From positions 1 to 5,101 of the forward strand of contig CALWWH010000277.1 of NCBI GenBank assembly GCA_944385195.1: a stretch of DNA of 5,101 bases, read 5' to 3'. This stretch comes from an uncultured Oscillospiraceae bacterium. GTDB lineage: Bacteria; Bacillota; Clostridia; Oscillospirales; Oscillospiraceae. The notes below the pieces were generated by a model, which worked only from the letters and a program-made list of their open reading frames with translations, was not told the DNA's origin and searched no databases. This document shows positions 1 to 5,101 of the stretch, piece by piece. The position numbers and the translations under genes are program-made. The stretch's first letter is position 1. Each line of letters begins with the position of its first letter.

Positions 1-90
1 GGCGACGGCTCCACCCTCAGCCCCCAGGGCCAGGCCACCCGCGCCCAGGCGGCGGTGATGCTCATGCGCTTAGGCGGCAAAAGAAGATAA
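1..90 (+). CDS. C-terminal end of an S-layer-homology (SLH) domain protein (5' partial)
   Basis: Frame 1 is open from the window edge to TAA at 88-90 and gives 29 residues containing S-P-Q-G-Q-A-T-R-A-Q-A-A-V-M-L-M-R-L, then a short basic tail (GGKRR). This is the typical end of an SLH repeat, where P-x-x-x-x-T-R-A-E-x-A-x-M-L-x-R is the conserved pattern. SLH repeats anchor exported proteins to secondary cell-wall polymers, so the product is probably a cell-surface or S-layer-associated protein; what the rest of it does cannot be seen. Glutamine replaces the more usual glutamate after T-R-A. A strong terminator begins 26 bases after the stop, so this is the last gene of its transcript. The assignment rests on one partial repeat. 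Confidence 0.85.
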   Translation, partial: GDGSTLSPQGQATRAQAAVMLMRLGGKRR

Positions 91-115
91 GTGTTCCCCG
101 CCCACGCCTACTTTT

Positions 116-156
116 GAGGCGCAGACAGTCAATGAGCTGTCTGCGCCTCTTTCTTT
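116..156 (+). terminator. Rho-independent terminator after the SLH gene
   Basis: A perfect 13-bp inverted repeat, GAGGCGCAGACAG (116-128) and CTGTCTGCGCCTC (137-149), encloses an 8-base loop and is followed by TTTCTTT (150-156). It lies 26 bases after the SLH stop codon. The T-rich side is only on the + strand: reading the - strand, the stem is followed by AAAAG, so it is a poor terminator for the hydrolase gene coming from the other side. Confidence 0.9.
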
Positions 157-241
157 CACGGCATTCATTCAATCCATTGAGTCAATTGCTGCTGATTTTG
201 GCTTTGCATCACACCTCATATGTCCCAAGCTGTCTTTCGTT

Positions 242-281
242 TTGCTGCAGCAATGTGAACTGTGTGCTCATATCGTTCACA
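242..281. repeat. Small palindrome and inverted repeat downstream of the hydrolase stop
   Basis: The 143 bases between the terminator tail and the hydrolase stop hold no convincing gene. They contain a 12-bp perfect palindrome, TTGCTGCAGCAA (242-253), directly followed by a 7-bp inverted repeat, TGTGAAC (254-260) and GTTCACA (275-281), with a 14-base loop. On the - strand these lie 19 to 58 bases past the hydrolase stop and could form hairpins at the 3' end of its mRNA. No T tract follows on that strand, so a standard terminator is not supported. They may be chance. Confidence 0.35.
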
Positions 282-299
282 ACACTTTACGCCAGGTCA

Positions 300-2927
300 T
301 CATGAATTCCGCAGCATTACCGGGCCAAGCAGGCCCAGCGGCTCGAACATAGAGCACTGGGAGTCGGCGCTGCGATTGGTGCCGGTGACGTCAATGGTGA
401 TGGTGTTCTGGCCGGGGTGGAAATAGTTCTCCACCTCAAAGGTATAAGGCGCACAGATGCGGATGCCGGCGGGCTTGCCGTTGATGGACAGTTCCGCCAT
501 ATCGTACACTTCTCCCAGGTCAAGGATCGTGTGATCGCCCAGCGCGGCCAGATCTACGGTTGTCTCATAGCGGAAGGTGTGGTTAGATACCTGGAACTTG
601 CCGGGAGCGCCCAGGTTTTCCAGTTTTTCAATGGGCTGGGGTACTGTGAAATTGGGATATGCCAGTGCCTCGGCGCTGCTGAACTGCCAGCTGCCCAGTT
701 CTGCGGCAGTGGTGGTGACGGGACGCTGCTCGATGACCACGTCTCCCAGATCGCCGAAGAGCACCAGCACCGTCTCCCCGGGGGCTAGGTGAATGTGCAT
801 CGTCGTATTTGCGCCCTTAACGGCCTCATTGGCAGCAAAGAAGCGGTTGCTCAAAGCGTCGTACTGCGCACACTTACCGACCGAAGGGAAGGTGAGATCG
901 GTATCAACCTCAGCGTAGGGATACTCATTAAAGAGCAGGTACAGTTCCAGATCTTCGTGGGCATAGCGGTAATACCGCAGGCCGGGCACACTGCCGGAGG
1001 TGTGGATATCCCGGATGCCCTGCGCAGTCAGCCAGTTGGCAACCTCGCCCAGCTTGACGACCACGCACTTCTTCAGCTCCGCCAGACGGGTGTTATCGCC
1101 GCCGACAACGCCAGAGGGCAGCGCATCGATAAACAAGACGGGAATGTTCAGCGCTCTGACGAAATCCAGCGCCTCAGGGCAGATGAATTCACAGTAGGGA
1201 ATGACCAGGGCGCGGTAGCGCTCTTCGTTGACGCAAAGAGCCCCGTCCGTGACTGCGGCGGCATACTCCTCGGCCTTCGTGTAGACATCGATGGGCAGGA
1301 TGTCGCAGTCAATCTGCGCCATCGCCAGCTCGTGGATGGGACGGGCGGAAGACATGTACTGGCCAGCCCACTCCGCCTCGGCATGGTACAGCACCGCCAC
1401 AGGCGCGATATGCCTGCCGTCGTTGATCAAATCACAGATACGGGTCAGATAAGCGGTCAGTGTAGAAAAGCCGCGATAACCCAGGTTGGGGATGGTGCGC
1501 GGTGTGTTCCATCCGCCGCCGGCAGCGGAGGCTTTGCTGAAGTTGGGCATCATCTGGTTGATGCCGCGGGAGACCAGGTTGTCGCAAACCCATTTGAGAT
1601 GCTTGATTCCGTGGACCTTCTCATAGGCAGCAAAGGTTTCGCAGAGCACCTTTCCCTTTTTCTTGGGGTCAATGTGCGCGGCAGAGCTGCCCAACTTGGC
1701 CAGCATGTAGACAAACTCCTCGCCGTTGTTGGTTCCCAGGGTCCAGCGGTACATTTTATGGTCAAAGCCCGGCAGAAGCTGGTTCTCGACTACGTCGATG
1801 CCGCCGAGCGTCTGGCCATGCATGGCGCGGAAATAGTGACCAGCGCCGGCGCCCAGGCGGGCGTGGTTGCCCGCATCTTCCACCAGATGGCCGGTATAGA
1901 GGCAGCCGTGGTCTGTGCACCACTGGCCGATCTGACCGACGAAGTTCTTTTCATAGAGCTTGGTGACCAGATCCATATAGGTATAGCGAACGGCAGCGTT
2001 GGTCTCTTTGCCGCAGTCGTACCACAGAGCGGGCAGCCGGAGATAATACGCAGGGCCATATGTATCGATCAGCAGCTGCTCCAACTCATCACACCACGGC
2101 AAAGGTACCCGGTCCTTGCCGATACCGGTGTTATCCTTATAGCCCGCACCATAGCCTGCGACGTTGCCAAACTCCGGCTCGTCGGTAAAAAAGCCACGGA
2201 AGGTCTTTCCAAAATGCTCCTTATAGCGGTCATACATTGGCTCATACAAGGCGTCAATCAGTACACGGACAGATTCGCGGTCGATCATGTTGATGTATCC
2301 GTCGCGCCCGGTAGACTTATACGTCTTGAAGATCACCAGAATGTGCCACAGTCCTTCGGGAACGTCCCAATACAGCCATCCATCCACGACTCTGCCAGTC
2401 AGGTCAATACACTCACCGTAGAGGCTGTTGCTCTGGGTGTCCTTACGCATGGCAACGACGGCAATTTGCTCGTTCATCGGGATGCGAGCGCCCATGGCCT
2501 TGTCAACCATTTCCTGCACCACATTGGCTCCCCCGTCCAGAGGGGAGTTCAGCGCCACGCGAAGAATGTCCTGCATATTCTTCGGATTGAGCCGGGAGCC
2601 GATATTAAAGGAGGCCCCTCTCAGGGGACCGACGGCGTCAATCTCGCGGAAGTCGACAAAACGTTTTGCCAGATCCGGGCGGCGGCGGCGAATCCAGCCG
2701 TTGGCCTCGCCGGAGGGGAAGGTCTGCTCATCCTGGATGAAAAAGCGCATGCCCAGCTTTTGCAGCTCATCAATCATGATGTCCATGTCGGTCCAAAAAG
2801 CCCAGCCCATGTACTCACCACTGGAGGGGCAACCAATGAAGCACTCGATACCATTTTCCTTTAATTCTACAAATTTAGCATGCATAGACTCCCGGCTTTC
2901 GCCTTCATCCAAGTGAAAAAAAGGCAT
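300..2927 (-). CDS. Cytoplasmic glycoside hydrolase, GH106-like (putative alpha-L-rhamnosidase)
   Basis: An intact 875-residue protein that probably removes terminal sugars from imported oligosaccharides. Residues 1-110 carry the family's opening: a barrel strand and helix (ELKENGIECFIG), then K-L-G-M-R-F-F-I-Q-D-E-Q-T-F-P-S-G at 57-73, matching the 'lGmk-w-x-Y-D-E-x-x-W/F-P-S-G' signature of GH106 and related barrels. G-F-F-T-D-E-P-E (245-252) and V-L-C-E-T-F (427-432) are the likely catalytic acidic sites, E250 or E252 and E430. H-L-K-W-x-C-D-N-L-V-S-R-G-I-N (443-457) follows as in the family. The C-terminus (about 770-870) is a beta-sandwich of the sugar-binding type with L-D-L-G-E-V-x-D-M-A-E-L-S-I-N-G-K at 802-818. 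There is no signal peptide, so it acts in the cytoplasm. The ATG at 2927 is chosen over a TTG at 3101 because the promoter lies at 3039-3067 and the extra 58 residues have no domain-like character. Glycosidase is confident; the rhamnose specificity is inference from fold similarity. Confidence 0.8.
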   Translation of the reverse strand: MPFFHLDEGESRESMHAKFVELKENGIECFIGCPSSGEYMGWAFWTDMDIMIDELQKLGMRFFIQDEQTFPSGEANGWIRRRRPDLAKRFVDFREIDAVGPLRGASFNIGSRLNPKNMQDILRVALNSPLDGGANVVQEMVDKAMGARIPMNEQIAVVAMRKDTQSNSLYGECIDLTGRVVDGWLYWDVPEGLWHILVIFKTYKSTGRDGYINMIDRESVRVLIDALYEPMYDRYKEHFGKTFRGFFTDEPEFGNVAGYGAGYKDNTGIGKDRVPLPWCDELEQLLIDTYGPAYYLRLPALWYDCGKETNAAVRYTYMDLVTKLYEKNFVGQIGQWCTDHGCLYTGHLVEDAGNHARLGAGAGHYFRAMHGQTLGGIDVVENQLLPGFDHKMYRWTLGTNNGEEFVYMLAKLGSSAAHIDPKKKGKVLCETFAAYEKVHGIKHLKWVCDNLVSRGINQMMPNFSKASAAGGGWNTPRTIPNLGYRGFSTLTAYLTRICDLINDGRHIAPVAVLYHAEAEWAGQYMSSARPIHELAMAQIDCDILPIDVYTKAEEYAAAVTDGALCVNEERYRALVIPYCEFICPEALDFVRALNIPVLFIDALPSGVVGGDNTRLAELKKCVVVKLGEVANWLTAQGIRDIHTSGSVPGLRYYRYAHEDLELYLLFNEYPYAEVDTDLTFPSVGKCAQYDALSNRFFAANEAVKGANTTMHIHLAPGETVLVLFGDLGDVVIEQRPVTTTAAELGSWQFSSAEALAYPNFTVPQPIEKLENLGAPGKFQVSNHTFRYETTVDLAALGDHTILDLGEVYDMAELSINGKPAGIRICAPYTFEVENYFHPGQNTITIDVTGTNRSADSQCSMFEPLGLLGPVMLRNS

Positions 2928-2938
2928 GTGGTGTTTGT

Positions 2939-2944
2939 CTCCCC
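2939..2944 (-). promoter_or_regulatory. Ribosome binding site supporting the ATG at 2927
   Basis: On the - strand, GGGGAG (2944 to 2939) sits 11 bases before the ATG at 2927-2925. The spacing is at the long end but usable. The competing TTG at 3101 has no purine-rich site before it. This site and the promoter position decide the start. Confidence 0.65.
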
Positions 2945-3021
2945 GGAGATTAATTGCATTTATAAGTTGCTTATTTATTTGAAAATCCACCTTAATTTGA
3001 AGTTGCACAGACAATTTTACT

Positions 3022-3053
3022 CCACCGTTCCCGTTTGGATTATACCACCGCTC
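3022..3053 (-). repeat. Direct repeat flanking the hydrolase -10 box (candidate operator)
   Basis: On the - strand GAGCGGTGG (3053-3045) and GAACGGTGG (3030-3022) agree at 8 of 9 bases and start 23 bases apart, about two helical turns. One copy fills the end of the -35/-10 spacer and the other lies just past the predicted start of transcription. A protein binding both on one face of the DNA would block the promoter. The match is short, so chance remains possible. Confidence 0.35.
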
Positions 3054-3067
3054 TTGTAACTTGTCAA
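3039..3067 (-). promoter_or_regulatory. Consensus sigma-A promoter of the glycoside hydrolase
   Basis: Read on the - strand, TTGACA (3067-3062), a 17-base spacer and TATAAT (3044-3039) match the housekeeping consensus at all 12 positions with the best spacing. Transcription should begin near 3032, leaving a leader of about 105 bases before the ATG at 2927. So strong a promoter would normally need a repressor to be controlled; see the direct repeat around its -10 box. Confidence 0.88.
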
Positions 3068-3129
3068 TAACCAAGATAGTAGAATGCAGTGCTGGATACA
3101 ATAATTTCTGAAGAATTTTGATAATAAAT

Positions 3130-3158
3130 TTGACATAATATATACGCCATGTTAGTAT
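3130..3158 (+). promoter_or_regulatory. Promoter of the solute-binding protein gene
   Basis: TTGACA (3130-3135), 17 bases, then TAGTAT (3153-3158); the -35 box is perfect and the -10 box matches 4 of 6. Transcription would begin near 3165, 53 bases before the ATG at 3218. A second, overlapping option is TTGATA (3118-3123), 17 bases, TATATA (3141-3146). The two -35 regions arise from an imperfect tandem repeat (TTTGATAATA and TTTGACATAATA). The divergent hydrolase promoter's -35 box lies 62 bases away, so one regulator could serve both directions. Confidence 0.7.
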
Positions 3159-3204
3159 ATTTCCAGATGCGCAGATACCCCATTTCCCAAAACATCTATA
3201 AACT

Positions 3205-3210
3205 AGGAGG
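3205..3210 (+). promoter_or_regulatory. Ribosome binding site of the solute-binding protein pseudogene
   Basis: A full AGGAGG lies 7 bases before the ATG at 3218. It rules out the earlier in-frame start at 3149, which would place extra charged residues before the lipoprotein signal and lies upstream of the predicted transcription start. The site is intact although the gene is broken. Confidence 0.9.
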
Positions 3211-3321
3211 CTGCATCATGAAAAATGCTCGCATTTTTAGAATATTTGTGTTATTGCTCTGTACTATCCTACTGTTGACGCTATTTTGCAGCTGTATAAC
3301 TGATCAATCACAAAGTAATAG

Positions 3322-3326
3322 CCCCC
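3322..3326 (+). other. Lesion 1: C-run contraction causing a frameshift
   Basis: The signal peptide is read in frame 2 (…Q-S-N-S) and the linker and binding domain in frame 1 (P-P-A-T-D-P…). The frames join exactly at a run of five Cs; six Cs would give S-P-P-A-T-D with no other change. Frame 2 past this point reads an arginine- and proline-rich shadow and stops at 3485-3487. Frame 1 upstream has stops at 3301, 3316 and 3319, so the join cannot lie earlier. Confidence 0.85.
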
Positions 3327-4068
3327 TGCGACTGACCCCGTCCCCACCGAGACGCCCGCAGAAGAGAGCAGTACGCCTGATGAGGAGCCAGTTGAGACCC
3401 CTGCCGAAGAATCCACTGAGGCGCCCCCGGATGCACCCGCCTTTGACGCCAGCGCCACTCCCTTCACCGAGGAGCCTGTGCATTTGAGCATCTGGTGTAT
3501 CAACGGGATGCTCGACTCCACTGTCGGCGTTGAAAACGGCAATGATGTCCTGGCCATCCAGGAGATGACCCGCCGCACCCATATCAATCTCACCTGGACG
3601 CATGCTTCCGATGCCGGCGCTCAGGAGCAGTTTAACCTGATGCTGACCAGCGGAGATTTCACCGATATGTTCGTCAATTACAACGTCAATTATCCCCAGG
3701 GGCTTGACTACTACATTGACGAAGAGGTCATCATCGATATCAAGCCATATTTTGATACCTACGCCCAGGACTATGCCAAGATTGTGGCGGAAGAGGACAA
3801 TATCCGAAAAGCGGTCACCACTGACAGCGGCTATGTTCCCCTCTTCCGCACCATTAACACCTCCATTCAGCCCACCTACATGGGCTTTACCACCAACCAG
3901 TACTATCTGGACAGCTGCGGCATCACTGAGCTGCCGGAAACAGTTGAAGCGTTTGGCAACATGCTTGCCGCCTTCTCTGAGGCCGGCTTTGGCAGCAACG
4001 GCCAGCTGTATACTTCCGGAGGCAGCAACGGCATGGACTCTATCATCATGTCCGCCTTTGATGCCGGT

Positions 4069-4071
4069 TAA
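4069..4071 (+). other. Lesion 2: in-frame TAA in the binding domain
   Basis: Frame 1 reads S-A-F-D-A-G, TAA, G-Y-L-N-I-N-G-K-A-V-Y-S-P with family-like sequence on both sides and no frame change. A single base change explains it, for example from TAC or TAT (Tyr) or from CAA, GAA or AAA. The next ATG in frame (4144) has no SD site, so re-initiation is unlikely. Confidence 0.9.
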
Positions 4072-4895
4072 GGATATCTCAATATCAACGGCAAGGCCGT
4101 CTACAGTCCCACCACCGACAACTATAAAAACTATCTGGCGACTATGGCCGATTGGTACAGCAAGGGCTATATTGACAGAGATTTCCTCACCCGTGTGCAC
4201 TACTACGTTGACATTGGCGTGTATATGAGCGGCGAGGTGGCTGTCTACCCTACTGCCTACACTTTTATGCCTGTCATTGACGGCGCCTGGGCCGCCAACG
4301 AGGGGTGGGAGACCGTCGCGCTGCCCAATATACGGGCCGTAGAGGGCACTGGCGCTGTCATTGCCACAGCCAGCACACTGACCCGTATGAGCGGCCTTGC
4401 GGTTACGACTGCCTGCGAACATCCTGAGCTGGCTGTCCAATGGGCTAACTACCTGTACACCGAGGAAGGCGCCTTGTGCATCAACTATGGTATTGAAGGG
4501 GAGTCCTTCGAATTTGTCGACGGCAAACCCATGCTGACGGAGTTTATCTATGCCAACCCCGATGGCCTGTCTCAGAACTCTCTGCTATGCAAGTATGCTG
4601 GCGCAACGATGCTGCCCCGTCTCTATGACTGGGAGCGTGAGCTGACCGAGGTCATCCCCGAGAAGCTGCCCGCAGCCTTTGCGCTTTGGTATTCCATCAT
4701 GGATATGGATCACTATCAGGGTATGCCCGACGGCGTTGCACTCAGCGCCTCTGAAAATGAGGAGTATGCCGCCAAAATGAACGACATCACTACCTATCTA
4801 GGCGAATATACCTTGAACATTATCACTGGTGCAGCAGACTTGGAGAGCACCTGGGATGAATTTCTTCAGTCCTGCTACGATATGGGTCTGGAAGA

Positions 4896-4905
4896 CTGCA
4901 CTGCA
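4896..4905 (+). other. Lesion 3: CTGCA tandem repeat at a frame change
   Basis: CTGCA occurs twice in tandem. Frame 1 gives D-M-G-L-E-D-C before it and an unfamily-like tail after it, whereas frame 2 from 4901 gives L-Q-Q-A-A-L-D-R-Y-W-T-R and TAA. Adding a third CTGCA restores D-C-T-A-L-Q-Q-A-A-L-D-R-Y-W-T-R, which has the usual spacing between G-L and D-R-Y in this family. Other indels would restore the frame (minus one base or plus two bases) but give a shorter tail. Confidence 0.75.
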
Positions 4906-4941
4906 GCAGGCCGCTCTGGATCGGTATTGGACTCGTTAAAC

Positions 4942-4970
4942 TTGAAAAAAGATTCAAAACATAGTATTAT
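4942..4970 (+). promoter_or_regulatory. Promoter of the TetR-family regulator gene
   Basis: TTGAAA (4942-4947), 17 bases, TATTAT (4965-4970): each box differs from the housekeeping consensus by one base. It starts 3 bases after the ancestral stop of the binding-protein gene, so the regulator has its own promoter. Transcription is expected near 4977, inside the palindrome that follows. Confidence 0.75.
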
Positions 4971-4972
4971 CA

Positions 4973-4988
4973 TATCAGTATACTGATA
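4973..4988. promoter_or_regulatory. 16-bp perfect palindrome, candidate TetR operator
   Basis: TATCAGTATACTGATA is a perfect palindrome of 16 bases lying 3 to 18 bases past the -10 box and 2 bases before the SD site of the regulator. TetR-family dimers bind palindromes of about this length and commonly block their own promoters. The half-site TATCA is also found in the classical tet operator, a short resemblance that does not prove kinship. That this regulator binds here is inference. Confidence 0.75.
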
Positions 4989-4990
4989 AC

Positions 4991-4995
4991 GGAGG
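4991..4995 (+). promoter_or_regulatory. Ribosome binding site fixing a TTG start
   Basis: GGAGG ends 8 bases before TTG at 5004-5006, ideal spacing. No ATG or GTG in the same frame lies near, so the TTG is the start by position. Confidence 0.85.
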
Positions 4996-5003
4996 CGACC
5001 TCT

Positions 5004-5101
5004 TTGGACGGAAGCAAAAAGAGATACCCCGCCGCAGTGCGGCAGCAGCAGATCCTGAACATCGCGCAGAAGCTGTTTGCGGAGCGAGGCTATGAAACGA
5101 C
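5004..5101 (+). CDS. TetR/AcrR-family transcriptional regulator (N-terminus, 3' partial)
   Basis: Thirty-two full codons and part of one more: a basic head (D-G-S-K-K-R-Y-P-A-A-V-R) then Q-Q-Q-I-L-N-I-A-Q-K-L-F-A-E-R-G-Y-E-T-T. The pattern I-L-x-x-A-x-x-L-F-A-E-x-G-Y-x-x-T is helix 1 and the start of helix 2 of the TetR DNA-binding domain, so the window ends before the recognition helix. Such proteins are dimeric repressors released by a small ligand; the ligand domain is outside the window. It starts with TTG behind a good SD site and has its own promoter with an overlapping palindrome, suggesting autorepression and low expression. It might control whatever lies downstream, often an efflux pump or transporter, but nothing here shows that. 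Confidence 0.88.
   Translation, partial: MDGSKKRYPAAVRQQQILNIAQKLFAERGYET

Larger units (their letters stand above)
3218..4939 (+). pseudogene. Broken ABC-type extracellular solute-binding lipoprotein (LplA/YtcQ-like)
   Basis: Ancestrally a membrane-anchored sugar-binding lipoprotein that hands oligosaccharides to an ABC permease. The start (ATG, perfect SD) encodes M-K-N-A-R, a hydrophobic stretch to about residue 25 and a lipobox-like L-F-C-S-C with C26 as lipid site. A Pro/Glu/Thr-rich linker follows (3325-3475), then the binding domain from V-H-L-S-I-W (3478), including D-I-R/N-I-R-K-A-V-T-T-type text at 3799-3825 and W-Y-S-K-G-Y-I-D-R-D-F at 4153-4185. The reading frame is broken by loss of one C at 3322-3326 (frame 2 to frame 1), a TAA at 4069-4071, and a frame change at 4896-4905. 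Repairing the two indels and reading through the TAA gives 576 codons, normal for the family, ending L-D-R-Y-W-T-R at TAA 4937-4939. As written, frame 1 runs on to a stop at 4984-4986 through the next gene's promoter. No permease genes follow. Sequencing error is an alternative, but the neighbouring 875-codon gene is clean. Confidence 0.85.

Noticed and set aside
116..149. Bidirectional terminator also serving the hydrolase gene
   Set aside because: On the - strand the stem is followed by AAAAG and GC-rich sequence, not a T tract.
114..305. A 63-codon + strand frame over the terminator
   Set aside because: It starts inside the terminator stem, has no SD site, is rich in Ser and Leu without a motif, and ends within the hydrolase gene.
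789..2864. A 691-codon open frame on the + strand opposite the hydrolase gene
   Set aside because: It is the antisense shadow of a GC-rich gene. It has no SD site or recognisable domain, while the - strand reading has clear glycosidase motifs, a promoter and a start signal.
2928..3101. N-terminal extension of the hydrolase to a TTG at 3101
   Set aside because: The region contains the consensus promoter and predicted transcription start, lacks an SD site before the TTG, and is AT-rich unlike the gene body.
3322..3328. Programmed -1 ribosomal frameshift joining signal peptide and binding domain
   Set aside because: There is no full X-XXY-YYZ slippery heptamer in the zero frame and I saw no strong stem just after it. 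The gene also has two other lesions that recoding would not cure.
3304..4440. A 378-codon open frame on the - strand opposite the solute-binding protein
   Set aside because: The translation is glycine- and valine-rich low-complexity shadow sequence. The + strand has recognisable binding-protein motifs despite its lesions.
1..5101. CRISPR array, insertion sequence, tRNA or rRNA gene
   Set aside because: No regularly spaced repeats, transposase motifs with terminal inverted repeats, or structural RNA signatures were seen on either strand.

Overview
The window looks like a piece of a gut-type Clostridia (Oscillospiraceae-like Firmicutes) genome or metagenome contig. The clues are an S-layer-homology (SLH) protein tail, strong Gram-positive Shine-Dalgarno (SD) sites (AGGAGG, GGAGG), near-consensus sigma-A promoters, a lipoprotein sugar-binding protein of the LplA/YtcQ type, and GC-rich genes separated by AT-rich control regions. 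This placement is inference; no taxonomic marker is present.

Layout: (1) 1-90, the last 29 codons of a + strand SLH-domain protein, closed by a perfect 13-bp terminator hairpin at 116-149. (2) 300-2927 on the - strand, an intact 875-residue cytoplasmic glycoside hydrolase resembling family GH106 (alpha-L-rhamnosidase-like). It has a fully consensus promoter (TTGACA, 17 bp, TATAAT), which shows that the longer reading from a TTG at 3101 is not the real start. (3) A divergent, AT-rich control region, about 2928-3217. (4) 3218-4939 on the + strand, an extracellular solute-binding lipoprotein gene broken in three places: a one-base loss in a C run near 3322, an in-frame TAA at 4069, and a frame change at a CTGCA tandem repeat at 4896-4905. 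Repairing the two indels and reading through the TAA gives 576 codons (575 residues plus stop) ending in the usual DRY-x-x-R tail. (5) 4942-4995, a compact promoter, a 16-bp perfect palindrome and an SD site. (6) 5004-end, the first 33 codons of a TetR/AcrR-family regulator starting at TTG.

How the parts fit: the hydrolase and the divergent binding protein look like part of an oligosaccharide-use locus in which a binding lipoprotein captures sugars outside and a cytoplasmic glycosidase trims them. The binding protein is dead as written, and no ABC permease genes follow it here, so the locus appears to be losing or to have replaced its uptake arm while keeping an intact enzyme. The TetR gene has its own promoter, with the palindrome over the predicted transcription start, the classic layout of autorepression. 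I see no unknown multi-gene system. The most interesting points are the reconstructable three-lesion decay of the binding protein and the operator architecture on both sides of it.
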